64,000 nt of DNA from Sphingopyxis sp. JAI128. GTDB lineage: Bacteria; Pseudomonadota; Alphaproteobacteria; Sphingomonadales; Sphingomonadaceae. The stretch lies in the NCBI RefSeq assembly GCF_014207235.1, contig NZ_JACHDA010000001.1:62001-126000 (forward strand), written 5' to 3'. Of this stretch, positions 34,649 through 43,971 are shown one piece after another (the first letter of the stretch is position 1; each line of letters begins with the position of its first letter). A program made the translations under genes and the position numbers. The notes beneath the pieces were generated by a model. It made no database searches, was not told where the DNA came from, and worked only from the letters and a program-made list of their open reading frames with translations.

Positions 34649-35950
34649 TCAAGCGGCCCGATGCAACCGATTACCCGCCGCACCGTTCGGCTGGTCGAGC
34701 CAAAGGCCGCGTGTGTCGTAAACGATCTTGTCACCGCGCTCCTCGATCGGGATCGACTTGAAGAGGTCGTGATCGACAAGGACGATGAGGAGGTCGCAGC
34801 CGGCGAGCGCGCTGTCGAGGTCGATCAGTTGGGCGCCGGTGCCCGCAAATTCCATCGGCAGGCCGCGGGCATAGGGCTCCACGATCTCGATCTGCTTCCC
34901 GAAGCGGCGCGCGAGCGCGGCGGCAACCTCGACCGCGGGGCTTTCGCGGAAATCGTCGATATTGGGTTTGAAGGCGAGGCCGAGACACGCAACGCGCGCT
35001 TTCGGGTGCTGCGAGACGAGCATTTCGGCGGCGCCGATGACGTGCGCGGTCTTGGCCAGATTGACCTCGCGCGCGGTACGGATCAGACGGCTGTGGTTGG
35101 GGGCGCCATGGACGAGGAACCAGGGATCGACCGCGATGCAATGGCCCCCGACGCCAGGCCCCGGTTGCAGGATGTTGACGCGCGGATGGCGGTTGGCAAG
35201 GCGGATTACCTCCCACACATCGACGCCCAGATGCTCGGCCATCATCGACAGTTCGTTGGCGAAGGCGATGTTGACGTCGCGATAGCTGTTTTCGACCAGC
35301 TTCACCATTTCGGCGGCGCGCGCGGAGGTGGTGACGCAGGCGCCGCGAACGAACTGGCGGTAAAAGGTCATCGCGCGCCGCGCGCAGCGCGGGGTGATCC
35401 CACCGATGCAGCGGTCGTTATCGACGAGTTCGACGAGAATACGGCCCGGAAGCACGCGCTCTGGGCAATAGGCGACAAAGATATCCGCGGCGCCGTTGCA
35501 CGCGCCGGGGACCTTGAGGTCGGGGCGGAGTTCGGCCAGCAACGCCGCGACCTTTTCGGTCGTGCCGACGGGCGACGTCGATTCGAGGATGACGAGATTG
35601 CCGGCTTCTAGCTGCGGCGCGATAGCACGTGCGGCCGACAGGACATGGCTGATGTCGGGGCGATGATTTTCGTCATGCGGGGTCGGAACGGCGATGACAA
35701 AGGTGTCGGCGGGAACGACCGCGATCGACGCGGTCAGCGCGCCGCGGGCAACGACGCCCTGGACGAGACCGTCGAGATCGACCTCCTCGATATGCACCTT
35801 GCCGTTGTTGACCGTATCGACGACCGACTGGCTGACATCGACCCCGGTGACCTTGCAGCCCGATCGCGCGATCAGTGCCGCCGTCGGCAAGCCGATATAA
35901 CCCAGTCCGAGGACGGTGACCTTCTGTTCGGTATCAATGGGCACGCGCAA
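34649..35950 (-). CDS. wecC: UDP-N-acetyl-D-mannosamine dehydrogenase
   Basis: 433-residue UDP-sugar dehydrogenase that oxidises UDP-ManNAc to UDP-ManNAcA in two NAD-dependent steps. Rossmann motif G-L-G-Y-I-G-L-P is at residues 15-22; E-S-T-S-P-V-G-T-T near 123-131; catalytic Cys in P-G-V-G-G-H-C-I-A-V-D-P near residue 271. The start is TTG at 35950 (GGAG ribosome site upstream) or GTG at 35944; either overlaps the end of wecB. The adjacency to the 2-epimerase fixes the substrate assignment with good confidence. Confidence 0.92.
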   Translation of the reverse strand: MRVPIDTEQKVTVLGLGYIGLPTAALIARSGCKVTGVDVSQSVVDTVNNGKVHIEEVDLDGLVQGVVARGALTASIAVVPADTFVIAVPTPHDENHRPDISHVLSAARAIAPQLEAGNLVILESTSPVGTTEKVAALLAELRPDLKVPGACNGAADIFVAYCPERVLPGRILVELVDNDRCIGGITPRCARRAMTFYRQFVRGACVTTSARAAEMVKLVENSYRDVNIAFANELSMMAEHLGVDVWEVIRLANRHPRVNILQPGPGVGGHCIAVDPWFLVHGAPNHSRLIRTAREVNLAKTAHVIGAAEMLVSQHPKARVACLGLAFKPNIDDFRESPAVEVAAALARRFGKQIEIVEPYARGLPMEFAGTGAQLIDLDSALAGCDLLIVLVDHDLFKSIPIEERGDKIVYDTRGLWLDQPNGAAGNRLHRAA

Positions 35951-37049
35951 CTATCTCCGCAATCTGTTTCGCCGCCGTGCCGTCGCCGAACGGATTGTGG
36001 GCGCGGGCCATGGCTGAATAAGCGTCCTTGTCGTCCAAAAGCTTGAAAATTTCGGAAACAATACGCGCTTTATCGGTTCCGACAAGCCGCGCAGTCCCGG
36101 CTTCGACGCCTTCGGGGCGTTCGGTCGTTTCGCGCATCACGAGCACCGGCTTGCCGAGCGACGGCGCTTCCTCCTGCACCCCGCCGCTGTCGGTGAGTAC
36201 CAGTTCGGACGTTGCGAGCAGGCGAACAAAATGCGGATAATCGAGTGGGTCGATCAAGGCGACATTGTCCAGCCCGGCGAGGATCGGTTCCATCGCACCG
36301 CGGACGTTCGGGTTGGGGTGGGCGGGGAAGATGATCGCAACATCGTCTCGCGCCGCGATCGCGGCGATGGCGTCGGCAATGGCCTTCATGCCCTCGCCGA
36401 AATTTTCGCGGCGGTGCGAGGTGATGGCGATGATCCTTTTGCCGGCGAAGCGCTCAATGAGCGGATCGAGGCCAGCAGCGAGCGCGGGCTCTTCCTCGAT
36501 CCGTGCTGTCGTTGCCAGCAGCGCGTCGATAACGGTGTTGCCGGTAATATGAATGCGGTCGGCGGACACATTCTCGGCGCGCAGCGCGGCGGCGGCGGTT
36601 TCGGTCGGGGCGAAATGGAGATCGGCGACCGCGCCGGCGACCTTGCGGTTCACTTCCTCCGGCCAGGGATGATAAATATTGCCGCTGCGCAGCCCGGCCT
36701 CGACGTGGCCGACGGGTATCTTGCGGAAATAGGCTGCAAGCGTCGCCGCCATTGTCGTCAGCGTGTCGCCATGGACGAGGATGCGGTCGGGCTTTTCGAT
36801 GTCGAACGCGGCGCCAAGTCCCATCACCACGCGAGCGAGGAGGCTGTCGAGGGACTGATCGGCTTGCATGACGTCAAGGTCGATGTCGGGCTTGATCCGT
36901 GCGATGTCGAGTACCTGGTCGAGCATTTCGCGATGTTGGGCCGTCACGCACACCCGCACGTCCATGCCCGACTGCTCGTATAGCGCATGCACGACCGGGA
37001 ACATCTTGATCGCCTCCGGGCGCGTCCCGAAAACCGTCATTATTTTCAT
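35934..37049 (-). CDS. wecB: Non-hydrolysing UDP-GlcNAc 2-epimerase
   Basis: 371-residue epimerase that makes UDP-ManNAc from UDP-GlcNAc. Signatures: F-G-T-R-P-E-A-I-K-M at residues 6-15, D-T-L-T-T-M near 95-100, G-H-V-E-A-G-L-R-S near 114-122, T-S-H-R-R-E-N-F near 209-216, and L-T-D-S-G-G-V-Q-E-E-A near 285-295. Overlaps wecC (17 bases), giving a coupled pair for aminouronate (ManNAcA) synthesis. About 260 bases separate its start from the divergent phosphatase gene. Confidence 0.95.
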   Translation of the reverse strand: MKIMTVFGTRPEAIKMFPVVHALYEQSGMDVRVCVTAQHREMLDQVLDIARIKPDIDLDVMQADQSLDSLLARVVMGLGAAFDIEKPDRILVHGDTLTTMAATLAAYFRKIPVGHVEAGLRSGNIYHPWPEEVNRKVAGAVADLHFAPTETAAAALRAENVSADRIHITGNTVIDALLATTARIEEEPALAAGLDPLIERFAGKRIIAITSHRRENFGEGMKAIADAIAAIAARDDVAIIFPAHPNPNVRGAMEPILAGLDNVALIDPLDYPHFVRLLATSELVLTDSGGVQEEAPSLGKPVLVMRETTERPEGVEAGTARLVGTDKARIVSEIFKLLDDKDAYSAMARAHNPFGDGTAAKQIAEIVARAH

Positions 37050-37309
37050 ATTCTTGGACTCCGGTCCGGGTGAATGCCATTGGTCGCGCCGCCCGTCGAT
37101 GGTTGACGGCCTGATTAGCGGGAAAATGTTTATGACAGTCTTAAGGATATCCTGCGCTTTTCGCCGATATTGCGCCGCGGATGCAACTTTTCTGGACCGT
37201 CAGCGTATGTTGCCATCGGCGGAGGGCATGGTAGAGGGACGCGCGTTGCGTTTCCTGGAGCCGACGGACTCCGCCACTCGCAGTTTGATGTTGGAGCCAG
37301 TTTTTACCG

Positions 37310-38098
37310 ATGTTCTGGAAGCGCAAGACCAAATCGGCTCCACCGGTGCGCAGTGGACACGCGATACCCGAGGGACAAAGAGTTTATGCGATCGGCGACA
37401 TTCACGGGCGCGACGACCTGTTCGCACGGATAATCGATACGATCCGTGCCGATAACGCCTCGCGCGCGCCCGCAACGATCACGCTGATACTGCTGGGCGA
37501 CCTGGTCGATCGGGGCCCGGATTCGGATCGGGTCGTCGAACGCGCGATGCGGCTCAAGGACGAATTTCCGGATACCCGGCTCTTGATCGGAAATCATGAG
37601 GAATGCTTTTTGGCGGCGCTGACCGGCGATGTGCGGCGGCTGCGCTATTTCATGCGGATCGGCGGCGACGCCACGGTTCGCAGCTATTGGCGCGGCGACG
37701 ACTGTTTCGACAGCGCCACCTTCGAAGAAGTCGCCGAACGTTTACCGCATATGGTGCCCGCCGAGCATGTCGATTTTCTAGGTCGTGGCGAGGACGTTAT
37801 CGAGATCGGCGACTATGCCTTCGTCCACGCCGGCATCCGCCCGGGCGTGCCGCTCGACCGGCAAAAACCCACGGATCTGCGCTGGATACGCGACGAGTTT
37901 CTCGACGACCTGGGCGACCACGGCAAGATGATCGTTCACGGGCATAGCATCACGCGAGAACCCGACGAACAGGCTAATCGCATCGGGGTCGACATCGGCG
38001 CTTTCCGGAGCGGTGCGCTGGCGGCGATCGGGCTCGAGGGCCATCGGCGCTGGTTTATCTTCGCCCGTGAGGAAGAGGCCTGCGCCGACGCGGCCTGA
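37310..38098 (+). CDS. Metallophosphoesterase, PPP-type serine/threonine phosphatase-like
   Basis: 262-residue calcineurin-like phosphoesterase. Metal-binding motifs in order: G-D-I-H-G (Asp30, His32), G-D-L-V-D-R-G (about 63-69) and G-N-H-E-E (Asn95, His96), followed by V-H-A-G (about 166) and V-H-G-H-S-I (about 206-211). This matches bacterial PPP phosphatases such as PrpA-type enzymes, which dephosphorylate proteins or small molecules. It lies between wecB and the O-antigen ligase-like gene at the left edge of the exopolysaccharide locus, where it might reverse kinase action of the Wzc homologue; that is speculative. Confidence 0.87.
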   Translation: MFWKRKTKSAPPVRSGHAIPEGQRVYAIGDIHGRDDLFARIIDTIRADNASRAPATITLILLGDLVDRGPDSDRVVERAMRLKDEFPDTRLLIGNHEECFLAALTGDVRRLRYFMRIGGDATVRSYWRGDDCFDSATFEEVAERLPHMVPAEHVDFLGRGEDVIEIGDYAFVHAGIRPGVPLDRQKPTDLRWIRDEFLDDLGDHGKMIVHGHSITREPDEQANRIGVDIGAFRSGALAAIGLEGHRRWFIFAREEEACADAA

Positions 38099-38221
38099 CC
38101 GCCGGGACCAAGCCGATGCCATCCGAGCAAGCTTGCCATCGGGGGTATCGCCCTTTAGTTGCCCGCAAACGGGGCGTTGAGGCGACGCTTTCTCCCCCAA
38201 CAATGCCAGAATAGCGAAATC

Positions 38222-39652
38222 ATGAACAGCAAAACGAAAATGGCGACGCGTTTCGGGGCGCATGGTGAGGGAGAGTGGTCGCGCTGGATGCCACTGCTTT
38301 TTCTTGCCTTTGTTCTTTTGACCGGCGGTGCATCGCGGAGCGATGTTGCATCGTTGCCGCTCCTTCGCGGGGGCGCGGTTTTGTTCGGCTGCTGGGCGAT
38401 AATGGGTATGAAGCGGGGGGATTGGCTGCGCATTCGTACGCCGCTCATCTTTCTGTCTGCGTTGACGCTGTTGATCGCCTTCCAACTCGTCCCGCTGGCG
38501 CCGTCGATCTGGCATGGCCTCCCCGGGCGCGAATTGATCGCCGCCGCCGACAGGCTGCAAGGCCAGCCCGATCTGTGGCGTCCGATCACGCTCACCCCTT
38601 CGGAAACCTGGAACAGCCTCCTCGCAATGACGGTCCCGCTGGCGGCACTGCTGGTTGCGGCCCGCGTTGCGGCCGATGACGTTGCGCGGATATTGCAGGC
38701 GCTGGTCGTCATCGCGGTTGCCAGCGCGTTGCTCGGCGTGCTCCAGATTGTGTCGGGAGCCGGCAGCCCCGCATTCCTTTACCGGATTACCAATAGCGGT
38801 TCGATGGTGGGCCTGTTTGCCAACCGTAACCACCACGCTATTTTCCAGGCATGCGCGATTATTTTCGCCGCCGCGCTACTTCGCGATGAATTGATGCGCC
38901 GGCAACAGCGCTCGATCGTTCAGCTCGGACTGGCTGGAGCGGCGCTGCTCTTTACGATCATGACGATGCTTATCGGATCGCGCGCCGGCCTCGCGGCGGG
39001 GGGCGCGGCTTTCGCCCTAAGCTATGCCATGCTCGTTCCGGCATGGCTTAACCGGCCGAGCCAAACAGCGCGCCGAACGCGATCTGTGCAAGGTCCGGGG
39101 CGGTGGAGGAATTTGATCCTCATCATTCCGCCGATCCTGTTGGGCGTGCTTTTCGTCACGATCCTGCTGCTTGCCGACCGCAATACCTCGATCAGCCGCA
39201 TCGCCGATAACCGCGTTGCGGAGGATTTGCGGGTTCTTGCGTGGCCCACGATCCAACAGATGGTTGAAACCCATTGGCTGGTGGGCGCCGGCTTCGGATC
39301 CTTTCCCGCCGTCTATCGCATTTTTGAACCCGACGCGCTGCTCCAGCCGGCCTATTTCAATCATGCGCACAACGATTGGGCTGAAATGTTGATTACCGGC
39401 GGCCTGCCGATGGTGCTTATTGCCGCGGCCGCGATCATTTGGCTTGCGAGGGCGGCGACGGCGGGTGGTTTGCGGACTTTGATCAAGGGCCATCGCGGCG
39501 ATTACCGGCTTGCGATCCTTGCGGCCGTCGGGTTGATCGCGGCCGCCAGCCTGGTCGATTATCCGCTGCGACTGCCATCGATTCAGGCGATGCTCGTCAT
39601 ACTTCTGGTGTCGTTCGCTTGCCCCAAGGCAGCCACGGCGCAACGGGAATAG
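38222..39652 (+). CDS. O-antigen ligase/polymerase family membrane protein
   Basis: 476-residue inner-membrane protein with about 10-12 hydrophobic helices and the Wzy_C/WaaL signature F-N-H-A-H-N-D-W-A-E-M-L-I-T-G-G-L-P near residues 379-396. The large periplasmic loop before that motif (about 300-375) is also typical. Such proteins join or polymerise lipid-linked repeat units. The start at 38222 (M-N-S-K-T-K) is chosen; the frame is open from 38159. It is followed by wza- and wzc-like genes on the same strand. A second, unrelated-looking polymerase lies at 46701, so this one may act as ligase or for a separate glycan. Confidence 0.85.
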   Translation: MNSKTKMATRFGAHGEGEWSRWMPLLFLAFVLLTGGASRSDVASLPLLRGGAVLFGCWAIMGMKRGDWLRIRTPLIFLSALTLLIAFQLVPLAPSIWHGLPGRELIAAADRLQGQPDLWRPITLTPSETWNSLLAMTVPLAALLVAARVAADDVARILQALVVIAVASALLGVLQIVSGAGSPAFLYRITNSGSMVGLFANRNHHAIFQACAIIFAAALLRDELMRRQQRSIVQLGLAGAALLFTIMTMLIGSRAGLAAGGAAFALSYAMLVPAWLNRPSQTARRTRSVQGPGRWRNLILIIPPILLGVLFVTILLLADRNTSISRIADNRVAEDLRVLAWPTIQQMVETHWLVGAGFGSFPAVYRIFEPDALLQPAYFNHAHNDWAEMLITGGLPMVLIAAAAIIWLARAATAGGLRTLIKGHRGDYRLAILAAVGLIAAASLVDYPLRLPSIQAMLVILLVSFACPKAATAQRE

Positions 39653-39719
39653 GGTTGCGGCACCTAGGATAGCCGGTATAGCCATCGTCGCCATTACAGC
39701 CTGGATTTGACTGTCCCTT

Positions 39720-40457
39720 ATGAACAGATTTTTCTTATGTTCCGCCGCCATGGTTCTGCTCGCGGGATGTGCAAAAGATGCGCCTCCGGTTGCGAGCGCG
39801 CCCGGGACTCCGGTCACCGCGATGTCGACGCTACCCCAGCCCGAGGCATCGGACGTTATCCGGTCGACGCGGCTGGCTTTTGTCGGGCCCTTTACCGAGC
39901 TTCGCGTCGAAGTGTTCGGCGTAGAGGAAATGCAGCGCGACATCATGACCGACGGGGAAGGGAATTTCGCTTTCCCGCTCATCGGCAATGTCGTTGCGGC
40001 GGGAAAAACGCCGGTGGTCATCGCCGAAGAAATCCGCACCAAGCTTGCCGGGAAATATATTCGTGACCCGCGCGTAACGGTGAATTTCAAGGCGCCGACA
40101 AGTGCGGCGCTCGCCTTCCAGTCGATGGCCGTGTCGGTCGACGGCGAGGTCAAGAAATCGGGTTCCTATCCGGTGGTAGGCCGGATGACCTTGATGCGCG
40201 CCGTGGCGTTGGCTGGCGGCATCACCGAATACGCGAAGCTCGACGATGTCGTGGTGTTCCGGAACGTCGGAAAGCAGCAATATGTCGGCATCTATAATTT
40301 GGGAGCGATCCGTCGGGGCAATTATGAGGATCCCGAAATCTTTCCCAATGACGTCGTGGTGGTCGGGGATTCCCCGCAGCGCCGTCAATTCAAGGATATT
40401 CTCGCGACTACACCGGCGTTCCTCTCGCCGTTGATCCTCCTCGCCAGAGAATTTTGA
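39720..40457 (+). CDS. Wza/GumB-type polysaccharide export lipoprotein
   Basis: 245-residue outer membrane auxiliary protein. A lipoprotein signal ends in L-A-G-C (Cys17). The Poly_export domain (about 50-125: L-R-V-E-V-F-G-V-E-E-M, then D-G-E-G-N-F-A-F-P-L-I-G-N-V) is followed by SLBB segments (S-V-D-G-E-V-K-K-S-G-S-Y-P-V near 141-154, then L-A-G-G-I-T-E-Y-A near 163-171). It forms the outer-membrane channel for the polymer. It lies six bases upstream of the Wzc-type gene. Confidence 0.92.
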   Translation: MNRFFLCSAAMVLLAGCAKDAPPVASAPGTPVTAMSTLPQPEASDVIRSTRLAFVGPFTELRVEVFGVEEMQRDIMTDGEGNFAFPLIGNVVAAGKTPVVIAEEIRTKLAGKYIRDPRVTVNFKAPTSAALAFQSMAVSVDGEVKKSGSYPVVGRMTLMRAVALAGGITEYAKLDDVVVFRNVGKQQYVGIYNLGAIRRGNYEDPEIFPNDVVVVGDSPQRRQFKDILATTPAFLSPLILLAREF

Positions 40458-40462
40458 CAGAG

Positions 40463-42667
40463 ATGAATCGCAAAATGACTGAAGTTTCCAGCGACCAGAG
40501 TGTTGCGAGGTCCGCCGAAGCGGGTACGTCCCCTTATGACGAGGGCGGTGACGCGGGCCATTCGACGAACCTTCCGGACATCGAAAAGATACTGACCGCG
40601 ATTTATTCGCACAGGATATGGGTCATCGCGTCGATCGTTGGCGCGTTGATCCTCGGCGTGGTCGCAACCTTTCTGGCGACGCCGGAATATACGTCGACGG
40701 CGCGGGTCGAGATTTTGCCGGACTCGCCGATCGACACCTCGGTTGACAGCAATCGGGATCGTGCGGCGGTCAACGAACTGGCCTTCTACAATACGCAATA
40801 TTCGCTTTTGAAGTCGGAATCTCTCGCCGAACGCGTCGTGCGTGCGGGCAACCTTACCGCCGACAAGGCCTTTATCGAAGCCTTCGGTCTAGAGGCGTCG
40901 GAGGCCGGCATGACCAGCGCGCAGCGTCGCGATGCTGCTGATAATGCGGCTGACAAGCTGCTCGATCACCTCACCGTTTCGCCGGTTCGGACTTCGAGCC
41001 TCGTCGATATCAGTTTTTCGACGCCGTCGCCCACCGTCTCGGCCAAATTGGCCGACATGTGGGTTGCGCAATTCGTTCAGGCGACGATCGATCGCCGGTT
41101 CGCAGCGACCTCCGACGCGCGAAAATATCTTGAAACACGCCTCGAAACGCTGCGGAAAAATCTCGAAACGTCTGAAAGCGCCCTGATCAACTATAGCGTG
41201 AACAAGGGTATCGTGACGCTCTCATCGGGCCCCGACGGTTCCGGGCGGACGCGCACGCAGACGCTTGTCGCTGCCAATATTGCCCAAATCAGCGACTCCT
41301 TGGCAAAAGCTCGTGAAGCGCGCATCGCGGCAGAATCCGACCTTGCGAACACTATGACGGGTGTCGCCCAGGTCAGCGCTCCGGCGATCGGTGCGATGCG
41401 CCAACGGCGAGCCGAGGCGCAGGCCGAGCTGGCCCAGTTGCTCACCACCTTCGCCGACGATTATCCAACCGTTGTGGCGCTTCGGGCGCAGGTTGCGACG
41501 CTCGACAAGAGTATCGCGGCCGAAACCAGCCGCGCGTCGGGCGGCAACCGCGAAGCTTACAACGCAGCTCTAAAGCAGGAACGCGAGTTGCAGGCCGAAC
41601 TCGACGGTTTGACCGATCGATATAATCGCCAGCAGCGTGAATCTATCGAAATGGCGATCCTTCAACGCGAGGTGGATTCGAACCGCCAGCTTTATGAGGG
41701 ATTGTTGCAGCGCTACAAGGAAATCGGCGTTGCGGGCGTCGGGACCAACAATGTCTCGCTCGTCGATCGGGCAAAACCCGCGGACTCGCCCTCGAGTCCC
41801 AGCCTTTTGTTCAATATGGCAATTGCGCTGCTGGCCGGTCTCGGGTTGGCCGCAGGTATCGTACTGCTGCTGGAAAAAATGGATAGCTCGATCCGCGATC
41901 CGCAGGACGTGCAACCGCGCTTCGGCCTACCGCTCCTCGGCGTCATTCCAGAGGTATTCGGGCAATCGGTGGTCGAGGAGATATCCGACAAGAAATCCGC
42001 TGTTTACGAAGCCTATCTGTCGTTGATGACCAACCTGACGTTCCTGACCGAACATGGCGCGCCGCGGTCGATCATGCTGACGTCCTCGCGCCCGCAGGAA
42101 GGGAAGAGCAACTCGTCGCTCTGCCTCGCGACGGTGCTCGCAGCGACCGGAAAATCGGTCATCCTTGTCGATGCCGACGTCCGCAATCCGTCGCTCAATC
42201 GCTACTTGGAAATTCCCAATCAGCGCGGCCTTAGCCATTATCTGTCGGGCGATGATGATCTGAACGGCATGATCGCCGAACTTCCGAAATATGGCTTTTC
42301 GATCATTACTGCGGGCAAAATGCCGCCAAATGCAGCGGAATTGCTAGGCAGCGACCGGTTGGGAGGCCTGATTTCCACGCTTCTGAACCGGTACGACCAT
42401 GTGCTGGTCGACTCTCCGCCTTTGCTCGGACTTGCCGACGCGCCGCTGATCGCCCGCCGTGTCGAGGGTGTCTTGTTCACGATCGAGGCGAATTCGACCA
42501 AAAACCGCGTGATCGCGACAGCGCTGAACCGTCTGCGGATGTCGGGCGCCAAGTTGTTTGGCGCGATCGTTACCAAGGTCGGCTTGCGGAACCAGGTCTA
42601 TGGCTATGGTTATGGCTATGGTTATGGTTATAGCTACGGAGCCGGCAAGGGCGGCGGCGACGAATAG
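40463..42667 (+). CDS. Wzc/GumC-type polysaccharide copolymerase with BY-kinase domain
   Basis: 734-residue inner-membrane tyrosine autokinase that controls chain length and export. Two membrane helices (about 50-75 and 450-475) flank a long periplasmic region with the Wzz domain and coiled coils. The cytoplasmic kinase shows Walker A S-S-R-P-Q-E-G-K-S-N-S-S (about 540-551), Walker A-prime V-I-L-V-D-A-D-V-R (about 568-576) and Walker B H-V-L-V-D-S-P-P (about 644-651). The C-terminus is a tyrosine cluster of alternating Y-G encoded by a short tandem repeat, the likely autophosphorylation tail. An in-frame TTG at 40454 inside the wza end is an alternative start. Confidence 0.93.
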   Translation: MNRKMTEVSSDQSVARSAEAGTSPYDEGGDAGHSTNLPDIEKILTAIYSHRIWVIASIVGALILGVVATFLATPEYTSTARVEILPDSPIDTSVDSNRDRAAVNELAFYNTQYSLLKSESLAERVVRAGNLTADKAFIEAFGLEASEAGMTSAQRRDAADNAADKLLDHLTVSPVRTSSLVDISFSTPSPTVSAKLADMWVAQFVQATIDRRFAATSDARKYLETRLETLRKNLETSESALINYSVNKGIVTLSSGPDGSGRTRTQTLVAANIAQISDSLAKAREARIAAESDLANTMTGVAQVSAPAIGAMRQRRAEAQAELAQLLTTFADDYPTVVALRAQVATLDKSIAAETSRASGGNREAYNAALKQERELQAELDGLTDRYNRQQRESIEMAILQREVDSNRQLYEGLLQRYKEIGVAGVGTNNVSLVDRAKPADSPSSPSLLFNMAIALLAGLGLAAGIVLLLEKMDSSIRDPQDVQPRFGLPLLGVIPEVFGQSVVEEISDKKSAVYEAYLSLMTNLTFLTEHGAPRSIMLTSSRPQEGKSNSSLCLATVLAATGKSVILVDADVRNPSLNRYLEIPNQRGLSHYLSGDDDLNGMIAELPKYGFSIITAGKMPPNAAELLGSDRLGGLISTLLNRYDHVLVDSPPLLGLADAPLIARRVEGVLFTIEANSTKNRVIATALNRLRMSGAKLFGAIVTKVGLRNQVYGYGYGYGYGYSYGAGKGGGDE
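42600..42639 (+). repeat. Short tandem repeat encoding the Tyr-Gly tail
   Basis: Direct tandem copies of the hexamer TATGGY (variants TATGGC, TATGGT, TATAGC) near the 3' end of the wzc-type gene, giving alternating Tyr and Gly codons. Hexamer gain or loss by slippage would change the number of tyrosines without a frameshift. Confidence 0.75.
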
Positions 42668-42701
42668 CGGTGCCCGTTGACAGCGAAACCTTGGTGAAGC
42701 C

Positions 42702-43928
42702 GTGAATATGACCCGAGCAATCTTGTGGCTGACTGGCGTCGCCGTGGCGGGCTTTGTCGGAGTGGCGAGTAGCGCGATCGTACATCAGGCAAAGCGGCCC
42801 GCGACGTCCTATATGCTCGGTGTCGGTCCGCTTGGAACTGCGCAAGGAAACCTGGCCTTTGCTTCTTACGCTGCACGGGTCCAGTCGAATCCCCGCGCGC
42901 AGGTGACCGCACGGGAACGCGAGCTTGCAGCAGCGGCTTATCGCAGCGAGCCTCTGTCGTCGTCGGCGCTTGGTCTGCTGATCCTCTCGAGGGACGGGAA
43001 TGATCCAGCGCGGCGTTCCTTGCTCGATATCGGCGGGAAGCTGACACGGCGAAGCTCGCTAATCACCGCCGCATCGATCGATGCAGCGGCGCGAAGCGGT
43101 GACGAGGGCGCGTTTTTTCGCTGGCTGTCCCGCGCGATCCTGACGAACGAAAGCATGCGTGCCACCTATATCCGCGCCATGGCCCAGGCGACGGCGCGTC
43201 CGGGCGCGGTCGCAACGCTCGCGCCTGTTCTGGGGCCCAAACCCAGCTGGTCCGATCGCTATTGGGGCTATGTCGCGGCGATGCCTGAAAGCCTTGAGAA
43301 TGCGGTCAAATTGCGCCTGCTTCTTGCAGGGGCACCCTGGCGGCAAACCGAAGTCACCGCTACTGATCGCAATCTCGCGCTGGCGCTGACAAAACGGCGT
43401 CAGTTCGACACCGTGCAACAGCTGGCATCGGGATTGCAGCGCGTTTCTTCCCGCCGCACGGCGCAGCACAATCTCCTGACCAACGGCAATTTCGATCAAC
43501 CGTCGCAAATGCCGCCGATCGATTGGGAACTGGCGAGCGAGGGAAATTTGGGCGCCTCGATCAACGTGCGTGCCAAGAAACTGATTATCTCGCCCATCGC
43601 GGGCGCACATGGTTACGCCGCCCGTCAGCTGGTTCGGCTCGAGCCGGGACGCTATGATTTGAGCTGGACGCTGGCGAGCAATTCCCGGATCGGACCGGAT
43701 GAACTGGTCGCGCACCTGTCCTGTGCCGAGAGGCAGGAGAAGGGCGGGATGCCGCCCGTCGAATTGGCCGTCGGGTCGCACAGCAAGGTGGTAGAGGTTC
43801 CGCAAACCCCGTGCCGTTGGTATCAGCTTTCGATCGACGCAGACCTTCCGGACATGGGAAGCGGCTTTGACGCTGAGCTTCGCACCATCCGCTTGACGCC
43901 GGCCTCGGCAAATCGGCTTTCTGGCTAA
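42702..43928 (+). CDS. Unknown membrane-anchored/exported protein of the polysaccharide locus
   Basis: 408-residue protein with an N-terminal hydrophobic segment (A-I-L-W-L-T-G-V-A-V-A-G-F-V-G-V-A, residues 6-22) that is a signal anchor or signal peptide. Residues about 60-255 are helical with alanine- and arginine-rich repeats resembling TPR-like packing. From about 265 the sequence turns into a beta-sandwich-like domain starting N-L-L-T-N-G-N-F-D-Q-P and containing P-P-I-D-W-E-L, a pattern common in carbohydrate-binding modules. No catalytic motif seen. It lies 34 bases after the Wzc-type gene, so it is probably a polymer-handling accessory. I know of no named family. Confidence 0.7.
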   Translation: MNMTRAILWLTGVAVAGFVGVASSAIVHQAKRPATSYMLGVGPLGTAQGNLAFASYAARVQSNPRAQVTARERELAAAAYRSEPLSSSALGLLILSRDGNDPARRSLLDIGGKLTRRSSLITAASIDAAARSGDEGAFFRWLSRAILTNESMRATYIRAMAQATARPGAVATLAPVLGPKPSWSDRYWGYVAAMPESLENAVKLRLLLAGAPWRQTEVTATDRNLALALTKRRQFDTVQQLASGLQRVSSRRTAQHNLLTNGNFDQPSQMPPIDWELASEGNLGASINVRAKKLIISPIAGAHGYAARQLVRLEPGRYDLSWTLASNSRIGPDELVAHLSCAERQEKGGMPPVELAVGSHSKVVEVPQTPCRWYQLSIDADLPDMGSGFDAELRTIRLTPASANRLSG

Positions 43929-43971
43929 GCACCACATCTCCGCTTCGATCCGATTTTATCCGTTTCGCTGA

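Noticed and set aside
42600-42660. The tandem TATGGY stretch as a possible CRISPR or minisatellite
   Set aside because: Repeat units are six bases, in frame, and encode the known tyrosine-rich tail of Wzc kinases. There are no spacers.
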